From Lepus europaeus (Eukaryota > Chordata > Mammalia > Lagomorpha > Leporidae), in contig NC_084827.1 of the NCBI RefSeq assembly GCF_033115175.1, positions 176,267,401 to 176,331,400 of the forward strand: 64,000 nt of DNA, given 5' to 3'. Shown here piece by piece: positions 48,534 to 60,229 of this stretch. The notes under the pieces are model-generated. The model was not told the DNA's origin, did no database searches, and saw nothing but the letters and a program-made list of their open reading frames with translations. Positions within the stretch are counted from its first letter, which is position 1, and every line of letters starts with the position of its first letter. The position numbers and the translations under genes are program-made.

Positions 48534-49406
48534 AAAAATATAATTTCTCTGATCTCATCTCTTCATACAATTAATTTTTTTCATTTTTTTCTCTTTAAAG
48601 CCAAAGAATTTGTAATGCATCATGGTTGTTATCAAGGGCACTTCACAACAAGCATAAGTGTTCAATATTACCTCAAGCAAGGGTTAAGACCAAACTAACT
48701 GCATCAGAAACAACACAGCAGTATAATTTCATACAACCAAGAGAGCGTGAAATTCTGTAATGGTAGCAAGAGTTGGCAGAGGTGGCTCTGTCAATTTGTT
48801 CCTGTCGACATCATTTCCCTTGGTTTCAGTCAGTAGCCCAGGGGAGGGCCACAGGGTGTGCTTCTGACTGGTAACAACAGCAGAGGCCATGGAGTCCCTC
48901 CCCGGCCTAACCTGGCTCTGCGCCTTCCCTGGAAACAGGGTAAAACTGGGGACACGCCAGACCAAACAGAACGAGTAATCAGTAGTATCATGACACTTTT
49001 GGTTGGCTACTTGGGGAGCATGGAACTGTCCGCCACAAGAAGGAATAAAATGAAATTCTTTAGAGCTGGCGTTGGCAGGGAAGTCCACTAAGTGTCCCTG
49101 TTTTCTTTGCTTGGTTTCTCACTTTATTCTTTTTCTGCCTGCAGCTGGGCCTGGCTGGAGGTAAAAGCTAAAAAGCAGCAGGCTCCCTGACACTCAGAAT
49201 AATCACAGAGCATTTTATCCAGGTAAAACAGTGGCTAACGGTGCTGTGCCAATGCTGATCCCCTCGTTTTGATATTATACCATGGCTACGTAAGATGTTA
49301 TTTATCGTCAAGGGACTCTGGACCAAGGGGACATGCAGACTCACTCTGCTATTGTTGCAGCTTCTTATGTGTCTAAAATTATTTAAAACTAAGTTTAAAA
49401 GTTTCA
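48534..49406. other. Intronic, nothing recognised
   Basis: No clear repeat; short frames only. Confidence 0.4.
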
Positions 49407-49665
49407 GGGCTGGTGCTGTGGCGCAGAGGGTTAAGTTGCTGCTCGGGACACCTATATCCCATATCAGAGTGCCGGTTCAAGTCCCGCTTGCTGAGGACGA
49501 CAGACCAAGTACTTGAGTTCTTGTCACTCATGTGGAAGACCTGGAAGGGGTTCTGGGCTCCAGGCTTCAGCCTGGCCCAGCCTTGGCTGTTGAGGCCATT
49601 TGGAGAGTGAATCTGTAGATTTATTTGCCTTTCAAGCAAATAAATGGATATTTAAAAAAATTTAA
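49407..49665 (+). mobile_element. CSINE, old form, internally shortened
   Basis: Head GGGCTGGTGCTGTGGCGC to CAAGCAAATAAATGGATA. Confidence 0.85.
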
Positions 49666-49671
49666 AAGTAG

Positions 49672-49984
49672 GGTAAGCATCGTGGCACAATGGGTTAAGT
49701 GGCAGCTTGGAGACACCTGCATCCTGCACTGGAGTGCCTGGGATGGAGCCCTGCTTCTCCTTCAGGTCCATCTACCTGCCCGTGTGCACCCTGGGAGGCA
49801 GCAGGTGATGGCCCACACACCTGCGTTCCTGCCTCCCATTTGGGAGACCTGGATGGAGTTCCTGGCTCCTGGCTTCTACCTGGCCCAGCCCTGGCTAATG
49901 CAGGCATTTGGGGAGTGAACCAGTGGAAGGAATATCTCTCTCTTTGTCTCTCTCTCTCTCTCTCTGTTGCTCTTTCAAATGAAT

Positions 49985-50015
<31 letters not shown>
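49672..50015 (+). mobile_element. CSINE, old form, full length
   Basis: 'GGTAAGCATCGTGGCACAAT' head, 'GGGAGGCAGCAGGTGATGG', tail AATGAATAAATC and a long A run. Confidence 0.87.
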
Positions 50016-50021
<6 letters not shown>

Positions 50022-50065
50022 GTCAAAGACACCCATAAGTACATCCACACCAGAGGGCCACTCTT

Positions 50066-50116
50066 TTTTTTTTTTTTTTAAGGTTTATTTATTTATTTGA
50101 AAGTCAGAGAGAGGAG

Positions 50117-50162
<46 letters not shown>

Positions 50163-50416
50163 CTTCCATCCACTGGTTCACTCCCCAGTTGGCCGCAATG
50201 GCCGGAGCTGTGCCGATCTGAAGCCAGGAGCCAGGAGCTTCTTCCAGGTCTCCCACGTGGGTGCAGGGGCCCAAGGACTTGGGCCATCTTCTGCTGTGTT
50301 CCCAGGCCATAGCAGGCTGGACTGAAAGTGGAGCAGCTGGGTCTCGAACTGGCACCCATATAGGATGCCGGTGCTTCAGACCAGAGTGTGAACCCACTGC
50401 GCCACAGCGCCGGCCC
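50066..50416 (-). mobile_element. CSINE, A form, with long GA tract
   Basis: Full-length complement with a GA run of about 45 bp (about 50,116-50,160). GGCCACT on both sides may be the TSD. Confidence 0.93.
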
Positions 50417-50514
50417 CTGGCCACTGGCTTCTAAGACAACATTTCAAGACTCAGAGGCTGTGTTTTTCTTTATGGCCTTCACTTATGCTTAAAACACAAG
50501 TTAGACTTTCACTT

Positions 50515-50794
50515 ATGGCACCGGCATCCCATGTAGGCGCCAGTTTGAGCCCCGGCTGTTCCACTTCCAATCCAACTCTTTGCTAATGGCTTAGGAAAGC
50601 AATGGAAGATGGCACAAGTTCTTAGGCCCCTGCACCCACATGGGAGACTGGAAGAAACTCCTGGCTCCTGGCTTTGCATCAGCCCAGCTCTGGCCTTGTG
50701 GCTATTTGGGGAGTGAACCAGCGGATGGAAGATTTCTCTTTCCCTCTGTATAACTCTGCCTCTCAAATAAATAAAATAAATCTTTAAAAAAAAG
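50515..50794 (+). mobile_element. CSINE, A form, 5'-truncated
   Basis: Begins 'GGCACCGGCATCCCATGTAG' and ends AAATAAATAAAATAAATC. Confidence 0.9.
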
Positions 50795-50835
50795 CATTAT
50801 CACTCAACTTTTTTCATTAATAGTATCAGAAAAGT

Positions 50836-51036
50836 GACCAGTGCTGTGGCATAAGTGGGTTAAGCTGCTGCCTGCAGCACTGACAGCCCATATGAGCTCC
50901 AGTTCCAGTCCTGGCTGTTCGACTTCCAATCCAGCTCCCTGCTAATGTGCCTGGGAAAGCAGTGGAAGATGGCTCAAGTCCCTGGACCCCTGCAATTCAC
51001 CTGGGAGATCCAGGAGTTCTTGGCTCCTGGCTTCAG
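50836..51036 (+). mobile_element. CSINE, A form, 3'-truncated
   Basis: Head 'TGACCAGTGCTGTGGC' to 'GGCTCCTGGCTTCAGAG'. The tail is absent, so the end was probably lost later. Confidence 0.85.
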
Positions 51037-51055
51037 AGAAAATGATATTTCAGTA

Positions 51056-51320
51056 CAAGGGTACTTCAAAAAGTTCATGAAAAAATACAATTAAAAGATA
51101 AATTTAGTCTTATCTTTTAAAAAAAAGATTTATTTTATTTATTTGAAAGGCAGTTACAGAGAGAGGTAGAGACAGAGAGAGAAATGTCTTCCATCTACTG
51201 GTTTATCCCCACTGTGCCACAGCACCGGCTCCTATTATCTTTTTAAAGATAAAAGGAAATAAAATAAAAAAGACAAAGATAGGTTTACTTTTATCTTTTC
51301 GAAACATTGAAATTATATAT
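51056..51320 (+). mobile_element. Mariner-type small element, broken copy
   Basis: Starts after a TA with CAAGGGTACTTCAAAAAG and continues to about 51,118. A deleted CSINE (51,119-51,231) splits it, and the far end is unclear. Confidence 0.6.
51119..51231 (-). mobile_element. CSINE, A form, large internal deletion
   Basis: The tail half jumps from 'CTACTGGTTTATCCCC' directly to the head complement 'GTGCCACAGCACCGGCTCC'. Confidence 0.85.
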
Positions 51321-51321
51321 A

Positions 51322-51783
51322 CAGGGTCTTCAAAAAGTTCATGGAAAGTACATATTATGGGGGTCGGTGCTGCGGCATAGCGGGTTAAACCACGGCCTGC
51401 AGTGTCAGCATCCCATATAGACACCAGTCAAGTCCTGGCTGTTCCACTTCAGATCCAGCTCCCTGCTGGTGCTCTTGGGAAGGCAGTGGTGGATGGCCCG
51501 AGCGCTTGGGTCCCTGCACCCACATGGGAGATCTGGAGGAAGCTCCTGGCTCCTGGCTTGGGCCAGGCTCAGCCCCAGCTGTTGTGGCCATTTTGGGGGG
51601 GTGAAATAGTGGGTGAAATATCACTGTCTTTCCTCTCTCTATGACTCTACCTTTCAAATAAATAAATCTTCAAGAAAAATAACAAAAAAGTACATATTAT
51701 GAAAAACAAGGCACATTTCAAAAGTTTTTGCACCAAAATAAAATTACTATCCAATTTTCCGTGAATTTTTTGAAGTACCCTTG
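51322..51783. mobile_element. Mariner-type small element with TA target sites, split by a CSINE
   Basis: Terminal inverted repeats CAGGGTCTTCAAAAAGTTCA at the left and, in complement, CAAGGGTACTTCAAAAAATT at the right. TA flanks both ends (51,320-51,321; 51,784-51,785). Without the CSINE it is about 120 bp, so it is a non-autonomous element. Confidence 0.8.
51360..51686 (+). mobile_element. CSINE, A form, with perfect 15-bp TSD
   Basis: TSD AAAGTACATATTATG at 51,345-51,359 and 51,687-51,701, lying inside the mariner-type element. Confidence 0.96.
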
Positions 51784-51947
51784 TAACATCATATTAAAGA
51801 TTTCCATAAACAAGTGGAATTAAAGAGAAACTGCAGGAAGGGCCAGGAAAAGGAGTTTTTGGACTTCTTATTTCTTGTTCTCTGTTGTCAAGGTGATTAT
51901 TCTCATCCTGAGAAATAAAAGTTTTGAGGTGGAGAAAAGTGCTGGGA

Positions 51948-52122
51948 GCTGGTGCTGTGGCATAGCAGGTTAAGCCTCTCTGCCTGCAGCGCTGGCATCC
52001 CATGTGGGTACCGGTTCTAGTCCTGGATATTCCTCTTCTGACCCAGTTCCCTGCTAATGGCCTGGGAAAGCAGTGGAAGACGGCCCAAATGCTTGGGCCC
52101 CTGTACTCATGTGGCTGTGTCG
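51948..52122 (+). mobile_element. CSINE, A form, 5' half only
   Basis: Head GGGAGCTGGTGCTGTGGC to 'GGGCCCCTGTACTCATGTGG'. The 3' half is missing. Confidence 0.88.
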
Positions 52123-52267
52123 CCTGACATTAAGTACACTCCGGTATTCTAGAAGCTACAATAATTAGTACGGTGTTAGCATACAATAGGCAGATTTATG
52201 TATTAGATAACCTATGTCTGACATCAGCATATATTAATACTTAAAATGTTTATTAATTAATATTTTA

Positions 52268-52573
52268 AAATATATATTTATTTTATTTGAAAGGCAGAGT
52301 TACAGAGAGGCAGAGAGAGAGAGAGAGAGTCTTCCATTCGCTGGTTCACTCCCCAAATGGCCACAATGGCCAGAGCTGTGTGGATCAGAAGCCAGGAGCC
52401 AGGAGCTTCTCCTGGGTCTCTCTGCGCAGGTGCAGAAGCCCTTCTTCTATTGCCTTCCCAGGCCATAGCAGAGAGCTGGATTGGAAGTATAGCAGCCAGG
52501 AATTAAACCAGCACCCATATGGAATGCTGGCACCGCAGGCGGTGGCTTTATCCGCTATGCCACAGCACTGGCC
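52268..52573 (-). mobile_element. CSINE, A form
   Basis: Tail complement with TATATATTTATTTTATTTGAA to 'GCCACAGCACTGGCCC'. Confidence 0.9.
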
Positions 52574-52708
52574 CATTAATTAAGTTATTTGAGAGGGAGA
52601 GCAACAGACAGACAGACAGACATTGACAGAGAGAGATTTTTCATCAGCCCTGGGATGCCGGCTCTACAGGTGGTGGCTTTACTTGCTGGGCCACAGTGCC
52701 AGCTCCCC
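52574..52708 (-). mobile_element. CSINE, A form, large internal deletion
   Basis: TTATTTGAGAGGGAGAG start, (ACAG)n stretch, then a jump to the head complement 'GGGCCACAGTGCCAGCTCC'. Confidence 0.82.
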
Positions 52709-53869
52709 CACCCCACCCCCCGATTTAATTTTAAAAGTTTTTACTTCAGAAAGGAAAAACAAATAAAACCTTCTATATATCAAAATCATCATAAACAAAG
52801 TTGAGTCAAATGAAAAACTAGAAAAATATTTATAATATGACAAGCAGAGGGATAAGGTCTCCAATATTTAAGGCGCCTCTAAGATGAGGATGAATGGATA
52901 AAGACCTCCAAAGAACACCAGCTGAAGGAAACATGAGGGCAACGTAAGCTTTCACCTGTCAAGCTGGCCCCTGAGTCTGGCCCTTAGACAAGGACAGCTA
53001 TTCCCTAGGGGGTTCCTGGGCAGCTGGCCTCCAAAGGGGGAGTCAGGTTTCCCAGGGTGCAGGAGGCTCCGTGACAGCTCCCGGGCTTAGAGGTTTTTGT
53101 TAACATAGAGGTTTTTGCCAGGGCAGTGGAGGTGTTGGAGAGACCTTCCTGGGTTGACAAGGCAAGGACATGAGACCCCAGAAAGGACTGACCCTTGAAG
53201 GACTCTGTTTTGGGAGGTGCACAATGTTTATGGGAAGAAGAGGCACGGAGACAGAGACAATCCTAAGGTTTCCAGTCTGTTGAACAAAGCTATTCTGGCA
53301 CCAACACTGCCTGAGGAGGTTTCGGCTCTCTGGATGCTGTCTTTCCTGAGCTCTCCTGAGCTCTTTCCAGACAGCCCCCAGGTCCTAACATTTCTTCCAC
53401 TCCCGGGCACTGTCGGGTTCCCACATTGCTGGACTTCTGCAAGAACTTCCTGACCTCTTCGTCTCTCTCCCTACTTCCATGTCAGAGAAATCTTGCTTTT
53501 CTTTTTTCAAGATTTATTTATTCACTTGAAAGTCAGAGTTTTTCTTGAATTGCACCTGGATCATGTCACCTCCCTGAGCAGCACTTTTCAATGCTCTCCC
53601 TCGCCCTGGATCAGTTCCAAATCTCAATTCTGAGGTTGTCACTCCCCTCAGAAAACATCTGCTCCAGCCCAAGTAGGTCAGCGGCTGGCCTGTCCTGCTG
53701 GTGACAAACCTCTATGCGCTTCTCAACCCTGACTTCCCACCTGAACATCTTTTTCCTTTTTCTTTCTTCCCCATTTCCCAGCATTCTTTCACGGTCTGTC
53801 TGTTCCATTCTCTCTCCTCCCATCTTTCCACGATGTGGTTAGACCACAGGCATGGACTCTCCCAACCCT
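52709..53869. other. Intronic, mostly unassigned
   Basis: A CSINE tail remnant lies near 53,507-53,540. The stretch 53,545-53,720 may be part of an ancient LINE but cannot be named with confidence. No gene. Confidence 0.4.
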
Positions 53870-54080
53870 GGACATATCACGGCTCTGCCATTTAGTAGTT
53901 CTGTGACTTTGGGCTGAGTTTCTCAGTAAGCTTAGTATGCCTCAACTCCAAAGTGTAATAAATACTTCCACGATTTTTGTGAAGATTCAATGAGATTCAA
54001 TGTATGTAAAACTAATAGAGCACCTGGGACACAGCAAAATCCTCACTACATTAGTATTTGTGTTATTGTTCACAGGTGTC
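53870..54080 (+). repeat. MIR SINE
   Basis: GGCTCTGCCATTTAGTAG, 'CTGTGACTTTGGGC', 'AAGATTCAATGAGATTC' and 'GAGCACCTGGGACACAG' follow the full MIR order. Confidence 0.85.
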
Positions 54081-54180
54081 TCAGCGCATAAGGCCTTTCT
54101 CACTAGCCTGTGTGCACTGTCATTTTCTCTTAAACTTTTTACATTTAGCTCTTGTTTCCTCACACGTTATGTATTTCACT

Positions 54181-54505
54181 TTTTTTTTTGACAGGCAGAG
54201 TGGATAGTGAGAGAGAGAGACAGAGAGAAAGGTCTTCCTTTTTGCCGTTGGTTCACCCTCCAATGGCCGCTGCGGCCATTGGCATCTCGCTGATCCGAAG
54301 CCAGGAGCCAGGTGCTTCTCCTGGTCTCCCATGCGGGTGCAGGGCCCAAGCACTTGGGCCATCCTCCACTGCCTTCCCAGGCCATAGCAGAGAGCTGGCC
54401 TGGAAGAGGGGCAACCCGGATAGAATCCGGCGCCCCGACCGGGACTAGAACCCAGTGTGCCGGCGCCTCAAGGCGGAGGATTAGCCTGTTAAGCCATGGC
54501 GCTGG
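54181..54505 (-). mobile_element. CSINE, B form, with TSD
   Basis: Full-length B form. GTATTTCAC occurs at about 54,171-54,179 and again right after 'GCGCTGGCC' (about 54,508). Confidence 0.95.
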
Positions 54506-54530
54506 CCGTATTTCACATCTTAACAGGTGT

Positions 54531-54804
54531 GGGGGTAGGCACTATGGTGTAGTGGGTTAAGCCGTTGCCTGCATTTGGGCACCAGTTCGAGTCCTGGCTG
54601 ATCCACTTCTGATCCAGCTCACTGTAAATGCTCTAGGGAAAGCAGCGGAAGATGGCCCAAGTGCTTGGGCCCCAAATCCATGTGGGAGACCCAGAGGAAG
54701 CTCCTGCCTGGCCCAGCCCCAAATGTTTCAGTCATCTGGGGAGTGAACCAGCTGATGGAAGACTTCTCTCTAACTCTGCCTTTCAAATAAATAAACCATA
54801 AAGA
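54531..54804 (+). mobile_element. CSINE, A form, internally shortened
   Basis: 'GGGGTAGGCACTATGGTG' head to CAAATAAATAAACC. Confidence 0.87.
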
Positions 54805-54837
54805 AAGAAAGAATTTGATACTTAAAAAAAAAAAAGT

Positions 54838-54985
54838 AGGTATGCCAAGTCCTGTATTAGATGCTTTACATACACAGACCCTACAGTGTTAGGTCTTCTG
54901 TCTCCATGACTTCACTATCTGGACGGGAAAACCCAGTTTTGTACATATTAAAAACTTGATCTAAAATGAAGCAGCTAGTGAATAG
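54838..54985 (-). repeat. MIR-family SINE fragment
   Basis: 'CCAAGTCCTGTATTAGATGC', 'TTTACATACACAG', then an 'AAGCAGCTAGTGAATAGGG' end, as in a MIR complement. Confidence 0.65.
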
Positions 54986-56107
54986 GGGGATGAAGATACA
55001 GGTGCTATTTTTGATTGAGTGCTTTTAAATCTTAAACATCCCTAGGATTCCTATGAATTATCACTGGGCAGTGCTAAGGAGCAGTTCTATGGCTGCTCCC
55101 TCACCAGATGTCCCCCAGGAGAACGGAGCATCACTCCCCAGACGGCCAGAGCCTGTGCTCCCCACAAGGATTGCCATTACTTTTTGGCTTTCAGAAAGCA
55201 GCTTCATGCTTTGTTATAAGAAGAGAAAGATCCTTTCCAAAGTCAGAAATCATGCCATCAGGCATCAAGAATAAAACACAAATTTCCACCACCAAAAAGC
55301 ACCCTTTATCTTCTTGTAGTTTTCTGAGAGAAAAAAAGGGACAGGCTCTTAACAGAGAGAGCCAACCCTCCCGAGTACAGAAAAGGGCAACTTTTCCCAA
55401 AGGTAACACATAAAAGAGTGTGATGTTAGGAGTCAGAAAGATAAAATCTTTTTGGGGCATGAGAGGACAAACCCCCATTCTTATTTATTCTTTTGTCTGA
55501 TCTATTAAATGATAATGCCATTGGATACAACTGAATTTTTTAAGTTGAGGGAATACATAAATAAACTGATATCATAATTATGTTTACAAGCTGATTTTCA
55601 GTTGAATCAACATAGTTTGGGCCTTTTTAGGAGCCTGTAGCTTCCAGACTGTGAAAACACATGGCCTCTGAGCTAACATGGATTTACTAACTCTCAAACT
55701 GCTTTGGCTGACGTAGTTTAAAGAATCCCTCCAAAACAGCCTAGCAAGGGAAGCCAACAACCATAAAACAAAACAACAAAAAGTACAGGCTTAAAGGATA
55801 TAAAAAAACAACAGGTTCTGCTTCCTATGAAATAAAGAAACACACTTTCCCTGCTATACTCTCTCTAACCGTCTGGTATATTTCAGCAGTCAGAGAGTGG
55901 AATATACACCCCCAACAGTGGGGATGTCAGTCTTCGGAACACTCTGGTGTGTGGATGCTCTGTTTAGTGTTTCTGACTCCCAGGGTTAGGAGACTGGGAG
56001 CGATGGCTATCAGGGGTATTGGGGTATCCTTCACTTATCATTTTCCTCAGAGGCTGTTTGTGGGGGAAGGGCAAATAACTTTAAAATACCTCTCATTAAT
56101 CTCTCCT
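54986..56107. other. Intronic, nothing recognised
   Basis: 1.1 kb of AT-rich sequence without repeat landmarks I can name. Confidence 0.4.
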
Positions 56108-56114
56108 GTAGGTT

Positions 56115-56427
56115 AAAAAAGATTTGCACCATTGTGGTGCAGGGGGTTAGACTGCTGCTTGTGATGCTGTCATCCCATATTGGAAAGCAGGTTCGAGTCT
56201 TGGTTGCTTTGCTTGCAATCTAGCTTCCTGCTAATGTGCCTGGGAAGGCAGCAGAAGATGGCCCAAGTACTTGGGCCCTTGCCACCCATATGGGAGACCT
56301 GGGTGTTTTTGGCTCCTGGCTTCATTCTGGCCTAACTCTGGTTGTTGTGGCCATTTGGAGAGTGAACCAGCAGATGGAAATCTCTCTCTGTGTCTCTCCC
56401 TCTGCCTTGCACATAAATAAATCTTAA
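56115..56427 (+). mobile_element. CSINE, A form
   Basis: 'GCACCATTGTGGTGCAGGGG' head to ACATAAATAAATC. Confidence 0.9.
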
Positions 56428-56435
56428 AATCCTGC

Positions 56436-57770
56436 CTGATTTCTTTGCAGAAATTGACAAACAGATCCTAAAATTTACATGAAAATTAAGGGACTCACAG
56501 ATGCTAAACAATCTTGAAAAGGAGAACAAAGTTGAATGACTCACTCTTCTGGATTTCTAAACTTATTACAAAGCTACAGTAATCAAGATAGGGTGGTAGA
56601 GGCATGGGCACAGACATGCAGATCAATGGAATAGAATTGAGAGTCCATAAATCAATCTCACACTTCCACTCTATTGATTTTTGACAAAAGTGATAGCCAA
56701 GACAATTCAGTTTGAGAAAGGACAGTCTTTTCAACAAATGATGCTGGGTCAATGGGCCTGCTAATGAAAAAAATAAAGTTGGGCTCCTACTCTCACATCC
56801 TGTATAAAGATTAACTTAAAATGGCTCATAGACTTCAATGTAAGAACTACAATTATAAAACTCTTAGCTGGGCAAGCACCGTGGCTTAACAGGCTAATCC
56901 TCTGCCTTGCGGCGCCGGCACACCGGGTTCTAGTCCCAGTTGGGGCGCCAGATTCTGTCCCGGTTGCCCCTCTTCCAGGCCAGCTCTCTGCTATGGCCTG
57001 GGAAGGCAGTGGAGGATGGCCCAAGTGCTTGGGCCCCTGCACCCACATGGGAGACCAGGAGAAGCACCTGGCTCCTGGCTTCGGATCGGCGAGATGCGCC
57101 AGCCGCAGCGGCCATTGGAGGGTGAACCAACGGCAAAAAGGAAGACCTTTCTCTCTGTCTCTCTCTCTCACTATCCACTCTGTTAAAAAAAAAGAAAAAA
57201 AAAAAAGAAAGACAATGTGGCAATTCCTCAAATGGTTAAACATAAACTTACCATTTGGCCTAGCGATCCCACTCTTACGTATTTATATATCCATGAGAAA
57301 TAAAAACATGTTCACATAAAAATATGCCCATGGGTATACATACACTTTTCATAATAGCAAAAAAGTGCAAACAACTCAAATGTTCTTCAGCTTATAAGAG
57401 GGTAAAATGAGGTATATCTACAAAATGGGCTTTTCAATCATAGAAAGGAATTAAATACTGATATATACTACAACAAAGATAAACCTTGAAAACATGCCAA
57501 GTGATTCTATGATTCCATTTATATATAATGTCCAAACCAGGTAAATCTATAGATAGAAGACAGACTAATGATTTCTTTGGACAGATATGGGAACATAGGG
57601 AAGGTGGGAGCTGATTGCTAATGAGTACATCTTCAGGGTGATGAAAATGCTCTAAAAGTAACTGAGTGAATGGTTGGACAACATTGGGAATATATTTAAA
57701 AAATCAATGAACTGGATACTTCAAATGGGTGAATTGTATAGAACATGGATTATATCACAATAAAACCTTT
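56436..57770 (+). mobile_element. L1 3' end, interrupted by a CSINE
   Basis: 56,436-56,868 and 57,212-57,770 follow the end of L1 ORF2 and its 3' UTR ('CTAAAATTTACATG', 'TTACAAAGCTACAGTAATCA', 'ATTGATTTTTGACAAA', 'TTCCTCAAATGGTTAAACAT', 'CTTGAAAACATGCC'). The frame is broken by many changes. An old fixed copy, not active. Confidence 0.88.
56869..57211 (+). mobile_element. CSINE, B form, inside the L1 fragment
   Basis: 'GCACCGTGGCTTAACAGGC' head to CTCACTATCCACTCTG and an A-rich tail with G interruptions. Confidence 0.94.
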
Positions 57771-57785
57771 ATACATTTAAATTTT

Positions 57786-58020
57786 TTCTTAATTTGAGAG
57801 GCAAAGAGACAGAGCTCCCATCTGTGGGTTCACTCCCTAAATGCCTGCAATGCTCTGGGTTGGGCCAGTTGCTGAAGCTGGGTACCCAACCTAGGCCTCC
57901 CACATGGGTGGCAGGAACCCAATCAGCTGAGCTGGCATTGCTGTCTCCCAGGGTCTACATTAGCAGGAAGCTGGAGTCAGGAGCTGGGTATTGGATATCA
58001 AACCCAGCTGACAACCACAA
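57786..58020 (-). mobile_element. CSINE, old form
   Basis: 'TTAATTTGAGAGGCAAAGAG' start and 'CTACATTAGCAGGAAGCTGG' near the end. Clearly the older subfamily. Confidence 0.78.
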
Positions 58021-58055
58021 AGCATTTTTGACTAATAACTAAGAAGTATGTTTTA

Positions 58056-58434
58056 GGGCCGGCGCAGTGGCTTAACAGGCTAATCCTCCGCCTTGTGGCG
58101 CTGGCACACCGGGTTCTAGTCCCGGTTGGGGCGCCAGATTCTATCCCGGTTGCCCCTCTTCCAGGCCAGCTCTCTGCCATGGCCCGGGAAGGCAGTGGAG
58201 GATGGCCCAGGTCCTTGGGCCCTGCACCCGCATGGGAGACCAGGAGAAGCACCTGGCTCCTGGCTTCGGATCGGCGAGATGCGCCGGCCGCAGCAGCCAT
58301 TGGAGGGTGAACCAACGGCAAAAAGGAAGACCTTTCTCTCTGTCTCTCTCTCTCACTATCTACTCTGCCTGTCAAAAAAAAACAAAGCCCCTCAGTAATG
58401 AGCATTGTCTGCTTTAAAAAAAAAAAAAAAAAAA
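58056..58434 (+). mobile_element. CSINE, B form, with 3' transduction and TSD
   Basis: The CSINE proper is 58,056-58,382. It is followed by 33 bp of unrelated sequence (58,383-58,415) and a second A run. The whole is enclosed by the TSD AAGTATGTTTTA (58,044-58,055 and 58,435-58,446). Confidence 0.93.
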
Positions 58435-58446
58435 AAGTATGTTTTA

Positions 58447-58650
58447 AGGCAGTAACTGCCAGGCATTCAAAACTCAAAAATGTGTTTCACTTATCCACCT
58501 AATATTTTACTATCAGTGGTCAGAGAAATATTTCTTCAATTTGTATTTTCATATTTTATTTAAGAGTCAACTCACTATGATGACAGAAATATAGGGTATA
58601 CACAACCCCTAAAGCATAGTATCCATTTTGATCATAAATACATTTGATCT
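58447..58650. other. Intronic, nothing recognised
   Basis: Short unique-looking stretch. Confidence 0.35.
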
Positions 58651-58666
58651 AAAAATCTAATCCCCA

Positions 58667-58993
58667 GGGCCGGTGCTGTGGCGCAGTGGGTTAATGCCCT
58701 GGCCTGAAGCACCAGCATCCCATCTGGGCGCCGGTTCAAGACCCAGCTGCTCCACTTCCCATCCAGCTCTCTGCTGTGGCCTGGGAAAGCAGTACAAGAT
58801 GGCCCAAGTCCTTGGGCTCCTGCACCCATGTGGGAGACCTGGAAGAAGTTCCTGGCTCCTGGCTTCAGATCGGCGCAGCTCCAGCTGTTGCGGCCAATTG
58901 GGGAGTGAACCATCAGATGGAAGACTCTCTCTCTCTGCCTCTCCTCTCTCTGTGTAACTCTGACTTTCAAATAAATAAATAAATCTTTAAAAA
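58667..58993 (+). mobile_element. CSINE, A form, with perfect 16-bp TSD
   Basis: TSD AAAAATCTAATCCCCA at 58,651-58,666 and 58,994-59,009. An A form with a clean TSD, so some A copies are young too. Confidence 0.96.
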
Positions 58994-59009
58994 AAAAATC
59001 TAATCCCCA

Positions 59010-60229
59010 AATTTTGAAATAATTTTAGATTAAAGTTTCACAATTCCTTTCCTTTCCCTCCAGAGTATGCAGGACAGTTACCTATTTTACAGTTATTAAA
59101 TAATATTAACTTATTATATATTAACTAATATTAACTTATTATATGTGATCAACTTATAATAAAGAGATAAGCTAATGCAGATTTGAATATGACCAAAGGG
59201 TTTTGGATCACAAGACTAAACTGGACATTTCCCATGTCCAACATTTTCTGAACACTTAGGAGTGTTAGGCCCAGGGCTAGGATATACAAGAATTAATAAG
59301 AAATGGCCCCTGCACATGGTCTTTGGAGTTCCTCCAGGTAGGGAAAATCACCAAGTAAAAAAATAATTACAATGCAATATGAGAAGGACTATCTATAATG
59401 GAGGTTTGTGCGAAGTACCATCTCTGGCTTGCCTGTGATAAGGTCTTGTGAGATAAGATAAGCATCAGTGTCTAAAGCATGTCTCTGAAATTGAATAGCC
59501 ACTCACTAAATTGTATCATCTGTCAGTACTAGGTTATACTCAGGTGTCTCCTCTCTTTCTCATTTGCATACCCAGACAAGATTGCCAAGATGGATAGGGC
59601 TCCAGGCTCAGGTTAAGCTAAAAGCTCAAACACTACTCAAAGAAACACACACGTTGTCACAACCTTATTCAACAGGGACAGCTCCTGAAGTCTTTAGGAA
59701 TATCTTGTAATCTTTGTCTTTGGAGGAAATGCTAAGTTTATAAGCTCTGTGGCAACTTCAACTCTGTGAAAAAAAAAAAAAAATCTACCTTATTCCTCAG
59801 AAACTAAAAACCGCATACTTCTGAACTTTATACCTAGATTCTGGCGCAGAAAAGGCAAAAAGGGGTAAAATTATGACAGAAAACCATTTCTCCTGCAAGC
59901 CATTGTGCATCTGGAGAATGTATATTAGCCTGCAGTGCCACAGGGTAGGCCCCAACACCTCCCTTTAAACATCTCCCCTGCTGTGGATAGAGCTTCCAAA
60001 CACTAACTTCCAAGAGTTAGCCGGTCTCTTAAAGATCTCACATCAACATGTAAATGTATTTTTAAGGTAAAAATCCAGTCATCTTGGATAAAGAATATAT
60101 ACACATACATACATATATATGTAAATGTATATTTAATGGATGAGAAAATGATTATAATGATATGTGAAATCACATGATAAACTTTTCTAAATTAAGAAAG
60201 TTTATAAAACATGTATAATGTGATAGCAT
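59010..60229. other. Intronic, nothing recognised
   Basis: 1.2 kb of AT-rich sequence with a TTATTATAT-type short duplication near 59,102-59,148 and an A run near 59,770. No gene. Confidence 0.4.
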
